Part shown: in pieces, positions 37,319-49,300 of the stretch
How positions within the stretch are numbered: position 1 is the first letter of the stretch
Layout of the letters: each line of letters begins with the position of its first letter
Assembly (NCBI GenBank): GCA_016715825.1
Contig: JADJXO010000010.1
Location: forward strand, 36,830-100,829
Direction: 5' to 3'
Source of the DNA: Nitrospira sp.
GTDB lineage: Bacteria > Nitrospirota > Nitrospiria > Nitrospirales > Nitrospiraceae
DNA: 64,000 nucleotides
Made by a program: the position numbers and the translations under genes
The notes under the pieces: generated by a model
The model's database searches: none
What the model saw: the letters and a program-made list of their open reading frames with translations, nothing else
What the model was told of the DNA's origin: nothing

Positions 37319-40300
37319 TTAAAAGAACTTCTCGAGTCCGTCGAATTCGTCCTGCTCCTGACGCTGGGCCGCATCGGTCGCCTTCCGGCGGCTGTCCCGC
37401 TCTTGTCGGCTCAATTTGGTGACAGGAAGCGGGTCGAAGCTCTTCCAGACTGGAAGGGTGGTCAAGCAGCTGGCCAGAATCGCGCTGCTTCGAACCGCCC
37501 AGGCCACGAATCCCACCGATAGGGTCGTCCCACCCAGGGCAGCCACTCGGGCCACCATCATCTCGTGTTCCTGCTCGACGCCGACCTCCTCTTCTAGGGA
37601 CTTGGCCATCGCATCGAGTTTGGCCAACAGAACATCACTAACGGAAGGCTGGTCTTCCGGTACCTTCGAATCAACTGGCTGCTCCGGTTCCACGGGCATG
37701 ATGGTGAACGGTGACGCAGCTGACGACTCATCCCAACGAGACATCACCGGCTCAAGCTTGGCCGTATCATACCGTCGAATGTCTTCCTGCTTGATAAAAA
37801 TGGGAGATTCAATAGGCGTGGCCGACGGCATCATCTCGCCACTTCGATGGACCGCTGTTTCAGCTGGCTTGCTTGGCTGTTCAGTGGTCGTCGTACTGAG
37901 GTTTGCCGGTAGTTCATTCCGCTCAATGACCACAGGTTGGCTGCGTTTCTCAGATTCACGCAACGAGGGTGAGAGAAGCACAGGGGGAATCGTCAGAACA
38001 TTCGATGGTGCAACAACCGTCTCGGCCACATCGGTGACCGTCACTTGGATCATCTGCGTAGTGCTGGCTCCCTGACTGTCGATTACTCGGACCTGAACCA
38101 CATAGACATGGTCGCCATTCGCATCGGTCGCCACTTCAAAATCTGGAGGAGCCGCAAAATTCAACACACCGGTTGAAGCATCGATCGTGAAGAGCGCCTG
38201 ATCCGCCCCACCGTTGAGACTGTACGTGAGGACCTGACTCGGCAAATCCACATCCGCACCGGTCACGATCGTCACCGCACTGACATTTTCCGCGACATTG
38301 ATCGAGGCCGCCGACCCGCCTCCGTTGCTGGTAATGGTGGGCGCATCATTGACCGGCGTGATCGTCAAGGTCACGGTGGTGGCTCCTAACGAACCACCAG
38401 CCCCATCGCTCATGGTAAAGGTGAAGCTGTCACTGGTAGTTTCCGACCCGTCATGTACGTAGACCACACGATTGCCGGCGATATCGGCTTGGGCGAAGGT
38501 GGTGGTAGGAACACCCGGCGCCGATATCAACTCCAATTGTCCATGTATTGGTCCTGTGCCGATGGTATAGGTCAGCTGAGCATCGGTGGTATCCACGTCT
38601 GTAACAGCCAGTTCGCTCGCTACAATCGTGTCCGTATCACCCTCGGCAACAGTGCTGCCGGTGTTAGCAGTCAGGACAGGAGCATCATTGACCGCCGTCA
38701 CCGTCACGGTGATGACTTGGGTCGTGGTGTTGCCCGCGTCGTCGGTGATGGTCACGGTGAAGCTGTCCGTCCCATTCCAGTCCGCCGTCGGGGTATAGCT
38801 CCACAGGCCCGTCGCCGGATCGATGCTCGCCGTCCCCTGCGTCGCCGCCCCCGTCACGCTAAACACCGTGCCGTCGCTCAACCCTCGGCATCCGTCGCCG
38901 TCAGGGTGCCCGTGATGGTTGTGTCTTCAGTGCCGCTCCCGCTCGTCCCCCGTCACCACCGTCGCATCGTTCACCGCATTAACCGTCACGGTCACCGTCG
39001 CCGTCTCGGTGACGCCCCCGCTCGTGATGGTGTAGGTAAAGCTGTCGGTGCCATTGAAATTGGCGTTCGGCGTGTAGGTCACGGTCCCGTCGGCCAGAAA
39101 CGTCACGCTCCCGTTCGCCCCTTGCGTCACCCCCGTCAGCACCGGCGTGCCCTCAAAGCTATCCGCGGTGGCGCCATTCGTCCCCGTCAGCACGTTCGCA
39201 CTGATCGCCGTGTCTTCGTTCGTGGTCAGGCTATCGTTGGTGAGATCCACCACCGGCGTCACGGTCACGCTGATGACTTGCGTCGTACTGTTGCCCGCAT
39301 CATCGGTAATCGTCACGGTGAAGCTGTCCGTCCCATTCCAGTCCGCCGTCGGGGTATAGCTCCACAGCCCGGTCGCCGGATCAATGCTCGCCACGCCGTT
39401 CGTCGCCGCGGTGCTCACCGTGAAGACCGTCCCGTCGGCGAGCCCGTCCACATCGGTCGCCGTTAGGGTCCCGGTGATCGTCGTGTCTTCAGTGCCGCTC
39501 CCGCTCGTGCCCCCCGTCACCACGGTCGGATCATTCACCGCGTTGACGGTGATCGCGACCGTATCCACGTCGGTCCCGCTGTTCGTGTCGGTGCTGGTCA
39601 CGGTGAGCGTGTCACTGCCGCTATAGTTCGATGTCCCTTGATAGACTAACGTAGCCAACGTCGCGTTGATGTCGACCTGGCTACCGGAGAGGGTCAGGGT
39701 ATTCGTGCCGTTGCTGCCCGCACTGATCGTCGCTCCACCCTGGAGTGTGACTGACACGGTCCCGTTCAACACGCCGAGCTGCACGGTGCTCAGATTGCCG
39801 TCGACGTCGTTGACGCTGATGCCGCTCAGCGCCAAGGGCGTGTCTTCCGCCACGCTCTGCGCCCCGGCACGGCGTTCACCGGCGCGTCATTCACGGCAGT
39901 CACATCGATGGTCAGGATGTTGGGGGCCGCATCATAGACATTGCCGCTGTCGCGTACGGAGAAGGTGAGGTTCGCATACCCCGTCCCGGTCGCGTTCGCC
40001 GCCGGGGTAAAGACCAGATTGCCAGCGGTGATATCGACCACCGTGATGACTTGCCCCGCCGTCACCGCTACGCCGGAGAGGGTCAAGGTCCCGGCTGCGG
40101 GCAGCGTGTCGATCCGCACGGCGCTCAGACTGTCGCCCGCATCCACGTCGCTGAAGCCAAAGTTCGCCGTGCTCAAGGTATGAGCGGTATCTTCGTTGAT
40201 CGTAACCGTGGCATCCACGCCCGTCGGGGCCTCATTCACATTGGTCAGATTGATCGTGAACGTTTCGTCGTAGGTCAGACCGCCACTATCGGTGACCCGA

Positions 40301-43300
40301 ACCGTCACCGTATGGTTGGTCGCCGCTTTCGTAATTGAACAAGCTGCCATCGGCCACGGTGATCTGGCCTGTGCTGCTGTTGATCGCAAACCGTCCACCT
40401 GCGGTATCTGTGAGGCTATACGTCTTCGTGTCGCCACTGTCCGGGTCCGTCCCGCTCACGATCCCCACTACGGTCCCGTTTGCCGCATTCTCCGCGACGG
40501 TATTCGATGAGAGGGAGAGGTCCGTCGGTGCATCGTTCGTCGCTTGAACGTTGACGAGTTTTGTCGCTGGTGTCGCGGTTCCCCCATCTCCATCGGTCAG
40601 CTCGAAGGTGACCTGCCGAGTCGCGGTGGACGGGCTCTCGCTGACATTCCGGAATTGAATGCTCGTCACAACCTCCTGCACGGCAGCCACGGTAGCGTTG
40701 GCATTGAACGTGATCACCAAAGGATCGCTATCGCTCGTTCCTCCGGTAAAGGTTCCGATCACGACGCCTTCATAGCTGACATTGCTGCCGGAGGTGCCGA
40801 CTTGACCGAGGCCAGTACCAAAGTTACCAACAAGAAGACGATCGTCGGCTGTGCCGTTCTGCGTCAACGAGATGGTGAGCACACCAGTGTCGAAATTCGT
40901 TGAGTCCACATCAGTCACCGTCATCAGAGGACCGATGACTTGCGGCGATCCCCCTTCTACAAATGTCACCGTCGGTCCGACGGCCGTCACCACCGGCGCA
41001 TCGTTGACCCCCGTCACAGTGATCGCGACCGTATCCACGTCGGTCCCGCTGTTCGTGTCGGTGCTGGTCACCGTGAGCGTGTCACTGCCGCTATAGTTCG
41101 ATGTCCCTTGATAGACCAACGTAGCCAAGGTGGCGTTGATGTCGGCTTGGCTGCCGGAGAGCGTGAGGGTGCTGTCCCGTTGCTGCCCGCGCTGATGCTG
41201 GCCGCGCCTTGGAGCGTGACCGTCACGGTCCCGTTCAGCACGCCCAGCTGCACCGTGCTCAAATTACCGTCGACGTCGGTGACGCTGATGCCACTCACGG
41301 GAAGCGCAGTGTCTTCGTTCACCGTCTGGGCGCCAGGGACGGTATTGACCGAGGCATCATTGACCGCCGTCACCGTCACGGTGATGACTTGGGTCGTGGT
41401 GTTGCCCGCGTCGTCGGTGATGGTCACGGTGAAGCTGTCCGTCCCATTCCAGTCCGCCGTCGGGGTATAGCTCCACAGGCCCGTCGCCGGATCGATGCTC
41501 GCCGTCCCCTGCGTCGCCGCCCCCGTCACGCTAAACACCGTGCCGTCGCTCAACCCCTCGGCATCCGTCGCCGTCAGGGTGCCCGTGATGGTTGTGTCTT
41601 CAGTGCCGCTCCCGCTCGTCCCCCCCGTCACCACCGTCGCATCGTTCACCGCATTAACCGTCACGGTCACCGTCGCCGTCTCGGTGACGCCCCCGCTCGT
41701 GATGGTGTAGGTAAAGCTGTCGGTGCCATTGAAATTGGCGTTCGGCGTGTAGGTCACGGTCCCGTCGGCCAGAAACGTCACGCTCCCGTTCGCCCCTTGC
41801 GTCACCCCCGTCAGCACCGGGGTGCCCTCAAAGCTATCCGCGGTGGCGCCATTCGTCCCCGTCAGCACGTTCGCACTGATCGCCGTGTCTTCGTTCGTGG
41901 TCAGGCTATCGTCGGTGAGGTCCACAACCGGCGTCCCCGTCACGCTGATCACTTGCGTCGTACTGTTGCCCGCATCATCGGTAATCGTCACGGTGAAGCT
42001 GTCCGTCCCATTCCAGTCCGCCGTCGGCTGGTAGCTCCACAGGCCCGTCGCCGGATCAATGCTCGCCACGCCGTTCGTCGCCGCGGTGCTTACCGTGAAG
42101 ACCGTCCCGTCGGCGAGCCCGTCCACATCCGTCGCCGTCAAGGTGTTGGTGATGGTCGTATCCTCATTGCCCGTCCCGCTCGTGCCCCCCGTCACCACGG
42201 TCGGATCATTCACCGCGTTGACGGTGATCGCGACCGTGTCCACATCGGTCACGGCATTGCTGTCGGTGCTGGTCACCGTGAGCGTGTCACTGCCGCTATA
42301 GTTCGATGTCCCTTGATAGACCAACGTAGCCAAGGTGGCGTTGATGTCGACTTGGCTACCAGAGAGCGTCAGGGTATTCGTCCCGTTGCTGCCCGCGCTG
42401 ATGCTGGCCGCGCCTTGGAGCGTGACCGTCACGGTCCCGTTCAGCACGCCCAGCTGGACCGTCGAGAGGTTACCATCCACATCGGTGACGCTGATCCCAC
42501 TCACGGGAAAGGAGGTGTCTTCGTTCACCGTTTGCGCCCCCGGCACCGTGTTCACCGGGGCATCGTTCACCCCGCTCACGGTGATATTCCTGTATGCGGC
42601 GGCGCTGGGATCTGTGCCGTCGGTGACGATCCACTCAATGGTACGCGTGAGGGTGGAGGGGGTATCGCTGCCGTTGTAAAACGCGATCGACCGCAATGCG
42701 GTCTGGTAGTCGGCCACTGTGGCCGTGCCGGAGAGTGTCAACGTGCCGGTTGTACTGTTCCAGGTCCCACTGATTCCGTTTTGGTCGGTGAAGGTCAATT
42801 CATCGGCACCCGACTCATAGTTGGTACTGATCCGGACGGTTGCACCGGTCATTGTGCCACTATCGATGTCGCTGATCGTCAAGTTGACATCGATGCCAAC
42901 CGGTGACTGTTCCGTGAAGTTCACATCACTTGGATCGACTGTCACGACCGGCTCGTCGTTCACCGCCGTCACATCAATGGTCAGGGTGTTGGGGGCCGCA
43001 TCATACGCATTGTTGCTGTCGCGTACGGAGAAGGTAAGGTTCGCATACCCCGTCCCAGCGGCGTTGGCCGCCGGGGTAAAAACCAGATTGCCCGCGGTGA
43101 GGTCCGCCACACTCACCACTTGGCCTGCCGTGACCGCTGCGCCGGAGAGGGTCAAGGTCCCCGCTCCGGGGAGGGTGTCGATGCGCACGGCACTCAGACT
43201 ATCCCCAGCATCCACGTCGCTGAAGCCGAAGTTCGCGGGGGTAAGGGCCTGGGCCGTGTCTTCGGTGAGCGTCACCGTGGCATCGGCCCCGGTCGGAGCC

Positions 43301-46300
43301 TCATTCACATTCGTCAGATTGATGGTAAACGTCTCGTCATACGTCAGCCCGCCGCTATCCGTCACCCGCACCGTGACGCTGTGGCTGGTCGCGCTTTCGT
43401 AATTCAACAGGCTGCCATTGGCGACGGTGAGTTCGCCCGTGCTCGCATTGATCGCAAACGCACCTGTGGCGGTCTGCGATTGGATCGAATAGCTTAGAAG
43501 GTCGGTCTGGTCGAGCACCTCAGTGGCATCCCATTCGATGACATAGCTTTCCAGTCGACCTGTTGTTGCCGAGTCCCACCAGAGCCCTGTGGAGAGGTTA
43601 AGCCTCGCCGCATCCTCATTATTCCCGCCATTGTCGTTGGGTTGTGTGGACTCCCCAATTAGTACAGGCACCGTTGACGCTCGTTCCTCCGGCCATCCCT
43701 TGATAAAACAAGTCCCCGTCGGTTCCATTAGACCCCCACCGCCAATCGCCTTCGAGCGTTTGATCGGTTGCTCCCAGCCAAACGCTATCGTCTCCCGTCA
43801 CCAATCCAATCGTCTTGACTAAGTCGTTTTCGAATGCAGAGCGAACGACGACCAGCTGGCCGGTGGTGCCATTGAGCGCTGTCGATTCAGCGCCGGATTT
43901 GGCAGCAGCCCAGGTAAAGTTGCCGGTGACTGCCTTATAAAACTTGTCAGTCGTGGCATTGAAGTGCAGTGAAGGATCGGCCGCGAGTAGTTCCGTGATC
44001 TTGGCTTGGCGTTCCGGGTCCGTTCCGTTCACGATGCCCACCACAGTCCCATTGGCCGCGTTCTCCGCCACGGTGTTCGCCGACAACGCCAAGTCCGTCG
44101 GTGCATCGTTGACGCCGGTTACCGTGACAGTCGTGTCATAATTAGGGCTGGTCCCACCGTCGCCATCAGTCAGCACAAACCGCACGGTCCTGGCTCCAGT
44201 CGTGGGGGCGTCGGTATCCGTGTTCTCGTATGTAATGTTTTTCACCAGCGCTGTCACCGCCGTGGGCGTCGCATTGCTGTTCAACGTGATGACGAGATTG
44301 CTCCCGCCGCTGCCGCCGGTGAAGGTCCCGATGGTCACGCCCTCATAGGTCATGTTCGATCCACTCACGCCGATCTGGCCCACCCCGGTCCCCTGATTCC
44401 GAATGCTCAGCACGTCTTCGGCACTGTCCCCACCGGAGGAAATCGACACAGTGAGGGTGCCGGTATCGAGGTTGGTTGAATCCACATCCGCTACCAACAC
44501 ATTGCCGCCTTGCTCGATCACCACGGCCCCGTCACCTTCGCTGTAGCTCAGGCTATCGCCGCTCAGGTTTGTAATCGTCGGCGCATCATTGATGGGAGTC
44601 ACGGTAATGGCCACCGTATCGGTGTCGACGAGTGTCAGGTCATTAGCAAGATTGGCGACCTCGTTCGTGGTCAGTACTCTATCGTAGAGCCGAACATCGT
44701 CGAGACTGCCCGTCGCGTACCATTTGCCGCCTGAGGAATCCTGGTTACGCCCGATGGCCATGGAGTCAAGGCCTGACACACTGTTGAAGAAGCCCTGTGT
44801 CGAAGCATTTCCGGTGTCGTAGCTCAACTGCCCAGCCGTAGCGAGAACTCCATCGACGTAGAGACTGTTACCGGAGGAGCCGATCGTCACTGCGACGTGA
44901 TGCCAATTCCCGTCGTTGATGGCGACATCACTCTTGTAGACCGCTAGTTGCAGCACGCCGTTTCCCAGACCTAGTCAGATACCCTGAACGCCCTGGTGAA
45001 CCAGGGCGGCGTAAGGATACATTGGAAGCCGGAGATGGATCAAATGGTTTGACGCGCCCGTAGCCTTGATTCCCAGCCGCTAATCGTGTCTGAGAATCGG
45101 GCAGCAGTCCCCGTAATGCGCGAGAGTGATCGTAGTCATTGACCCCATCCAGACTGAAAACCTGCCCTCGAGTGGGATCCGTGATCAAGGCCGCATTGAT
45201 CCAAGGTGCCGTCCTGCGCGTGCCCGGGCTGCGTCATTGCAGGGTTGCCGTCGAAGGTGTAGAGGGCCTTGGAGATTGGCATCAAGATCCAAGGAGTAGA
45301 GTGTTTGATCGTAACTCGTGATGGTGAACGTATCGCTCCCGCTGTAGTCGGCTGTAGGATCATATTGCAGACCATCCAGCGCAGCATTGATGTCTTCTAC
45401 CGTGCCTGAGAAGGTCATGGTGGCATCGCCCGTCCCGTCACCGGCTGTGAAGGTCAGGCCGGTCGTGCCCGACAACGTCACAGTGCCGTTATTGACAGCT
45501 ACGGTGACGACCAAGGGTTCACCGGCATCGTCGGCAATGGAGATCAGATTGCCGTTGGCGGCATTGAAGGTGAGCGTCGTGTCTTCGTTGGTGCTCTGCG
45601 CCCCCGGCACCTGGTTGACCGGCACGTCCTCGAGATTATTGACTTGAATCGTCAGGACCTCATCATAGGTCAGCCCGCCGGAATCGGTCACCCGCACGGT
45701 AATGTTGTGAGTCGCGGACGATTCGTAGTCGAGCAGTGAACTATTCGCCACCGTGATTTCCCCTGTGGACGTATTGACGGCAAACCGTCCGCCGGCAGAA
45801 TCGGTGAGGCTGAAGCTGAACGTCTCACCGGCATCGGGGTCTTGTGCCGTCACAAAACCAACGTAGCTGCCGTTGGTGCTATTTTCATCAATCGACAGTT
45901 GCGCATTCACGGTACCTGCGGTGAATCCCGTCCCGCTGGCATGCGCGATGCTGAGGTTATTGCCACTGACGATATCGACGACCTGACTAGAGCCATCGAA
46001 GCCATCCATTTGCCAGTTGGCCACCAGGCCGACGGCAGCGGCTTCGGCCGGTGTCAGGTCGAGCTGTTGCTGATAGTGCTGGGCGATCTCACCGGCGGAT
46101 CGCACATCGTTCCAGATGCGGACGTCATAGATGGTGCCGGAGAAGCATTGAGACGAATCATACCCGCTATCGAGGCCATCCTGCTCTTGACCAAAGACGA
46201 ACTGACCATTGGTCGTGTCCAGCGCGGTTCCCACACTGAGCCCGGTACCCGATTCGATGTGTGCGCCGTCGATGTAAACAGACCAATTACCGGCGGTGTT

Positions 46301-49300
46301 ATCCCACGTCACCGACAGCGTGTGGACGGTACCGTCCACCAGGGCTGCCCGGTAATCGATCGCACTCGCATAGGCCACGGTACCGGCACCAAAATCGATC
46401 TCAAGGTTATTTGACGGGTCGTCAAGCTGAATGCTGAGCTCATCGCCGGCGGGGTTGTTGAAGGACATGAGCACCGTCTCAAGCGGCGTATCAGTTGCGG
46501 CGAAACGAATCTCTACCGTTGTTGCGTTCAGCGACTGTGATAACCCGGTATCCGAGATCAGATAGGCATCATTTCCGCCATCCGTATTGAGTTCGATACC
46601 GGTAGACAGATCCGTCGGGGCATCGTTGACCGCCGTCACGGTGATCGGTGAGGGTATTGAGCACTATCGTACGTGCTGTTGCTGTCGCGCACGGAGAACG
46701 TGAAGCTGGTGTAGCCGGTACCGTTGGCATTCGCCGCCGGGGTGAACACGAGGTTGCCCGCTGTAAGATCCGCCACGGTCACCACTTGCCCCGCTGTCAC
46801 GGCCACACCCGAGAGGGTCAGGGTTCCGGCCCCCGGCAGCGCATCGATCCGCACGGCGTTCAGGCTGTCACCCGCATCCACGTCACTGAACCCGAAGTTG
46901 GCGGTGGTGAGGATGTGTGACGAGTCTTCGTTGATCGTCACGGTGGCATCGGCCCCGGTCGGGGCTTCATTCACGTTGGTCAGATTGATCGTAAACGTCT
47001 CGTCGTAGGTGAGCCCGCCGCTATCCGTCACCCGCACGGTCACCGTGTGGCTGATCGCCGCTTCATAGTTCAGTAAGCTACCGTTGGCCACGGTGATCTG
47101 GCCTGTGCTGCTGTTGATCGCAAACCGGCCGCCCGCGCTATCCGTGAAACTGTAGCTCTTCGTATCGCTTACATTGGGGTCTGTCCCGGTGACTGTGCCG
47201 ACGATGGTCCCGTTGGCCGCGTTCTCTGCCACCGTGTTGGCTGAGAGACTCAAATCGGTGGGAGCGCTGTTTGGCTCCACCGTCACAGTGACTGTAGCCA
47301 GCGCGTCTCCAGGACTATGCAGATTCGTAACCTGGGAAGCACTCAGCGCATAATCATAGACGGCAACTGAGTCCAAGGATCCGCCGAAAAATCGGGTAGA
47401 TTCCAGGTCCTGTCTCGCACCGAGATAGGCATCCCCACTCGGATTGATACCGTCCTTTCCACGTGCTGAATCCGATAATTTTAAGTCGCCATCGAGATAG
47501 ACATTCATACCGGCACTCGCACTTATCGTCAGCGTGTAGGTGTGCCATTGTCCGTCACCAACGATACTGCTGACATCGAAGCTCGTCGTCGCTGGTGCAG
47601 AATCATTGGTATCAAGTACGCGCGTGTAGAGCAGTGGCCCCGTGCCTCCCGTTTCACCAAGAAAGACATTGATGCTGTTCTGTGTATTAAACACGCCATG
47701 GCTGTAGAGGTACTGATACGATGTACCGCTCAAATCATCGACTTTGAGCATGAAGGATAGAGAAAAGTCCGAGGTATAGGTGACATCCGGAAGCGTTACG
47801 TAGTCGTTGACTTCATCAAATGACAACGCACTACCGTAACGGCCTTCCACCGTTGTTGCCCCGTTGACCACCCCAGTCGAACCTCCGATGAGGTCCGTGG
47901 CATCGCCGTCGAGTCGCCAGTAGTGTGTTGGAGCCTCAGATGAGTCGGCAATGAGATAGTTAAAACTGTCAGCGCCTTGGTAGTTGGTATCAGGAGTGTA
48001 GGTCACCGTCCCATCGAGATTGTCCGTCACCGTCCCATTCGCTGGAACGGTGTAATCCAACACCGTAATGGCGTCGCCCTCTGCGTCGGTGTCATTTGCA
48101 GCTACGCCGATGGTCACTGGAGTGTTCACCATCGTGATCGCTGAATCATCGTTGGCTTGCAATTCATTAAGGTCCGTCAGATTAATCGTAAACGTCTCGT
48201 CATAGGTCAGGCCTCCCGAATCAGTAATTCTGGCCGTCACCATATGACTGGTGGCGCTCTCATAGTTCAGCAGGCTGCCATCGGCCACGGTGATCTGGCC
48301 CGTGCTGCTGTTGATCGCAAACCGGCCTCCCGCACTGTCGGTAAAGCTGTAGCTTTTCGTGTCGCCGCTGTCGGGATCGGTGCCACTGACCGTCCCCACC
48401 ACCGTGCCGTTCGCTGCGTTCTCCGCCACAGTATTTGCCGAGAGCGTCAGATCTGTCGGCTCATCATTCACCGCCGTGACCGTTATGGCTACGGTGTCCG
48501 AATCAGTCAAATTCACATCATTGGCTAAAGTCGCAACCTCCGTCGCACTGAGCGCGCGGTTGTAGATGCGCGCGTCGTCGATATTCCCGGCGAAGTCGGC
48601 CGTCGTGCTGCCGTTGCCATGTTTACCAATGAATGTGTTCGCACCCAGGGTGTATGCGATCGAACTCGTGTTCGTACTGCTTGCGACAACGACGCCATCC
48701 AGATACAACGTGGCGCTGTTGGCAGCGTCATTGAACGCGTACGCCACGTGATGCCAACCCGTGCCGGTTAATGAAACGCTGGATGTGGTGAAGTTCCAGC
48801 TACTCCCGTTGTACATGAACGCCTCAAGATTGCCCCCGCTGCTGACGCGCAAGCTCACGCTGTCACCGAGGGAGATCACCTCCGAACCCGTGGTATCCGT
48901 CCCCGTCACATTCACCCAGGCAGCCAGCGTCACATTCGCCGGGTTACTGAATTTTCCGGAAATCTTCGATAATCACGCGCCATCAAGGCTGAGCACCTGG
49001 CCGCGAGTGGTGTCTGTCACGTAGGTCGCATTGCCCCCCAGTGTCCCGTTTTGGGCTGTACCGGACGCCACATCGTTGGCATTTCCTTCGAAGGTGTAGC
49101 GCCCTTGGAGATTGGCATCGATATCCAGCGAAACCAGCGTACTGTCACGAGTGCCAATCGTCAGGGTCACATTCCCGCTGCTGTCGGCAGTGGGAGTAAA
49201 ACTGGCCCCGTTCAACGCGTTATTGATGTTGGTCACGGTGCCGCGTAGGGTCATCGTCGTATCGGCTGTCCCATCGCCAACAACAAACGTCAGGCCGGTC

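Noticed and set aside
38453..39466. Open frame of 337 codons on the plus strand
   Set aside because: Same Arg/His-rich shadow pattern as at 41209-42906.
41209..42906. Long open frame (565 codons) on the plus strand across the adhesin gene
   Set aside because: It is the reverse complement of repetitive cadherin modules, is rich in Arg/His, has no signal or motif, and recurs at every repeat copy; it is a shadow of the true minus-strand gene.
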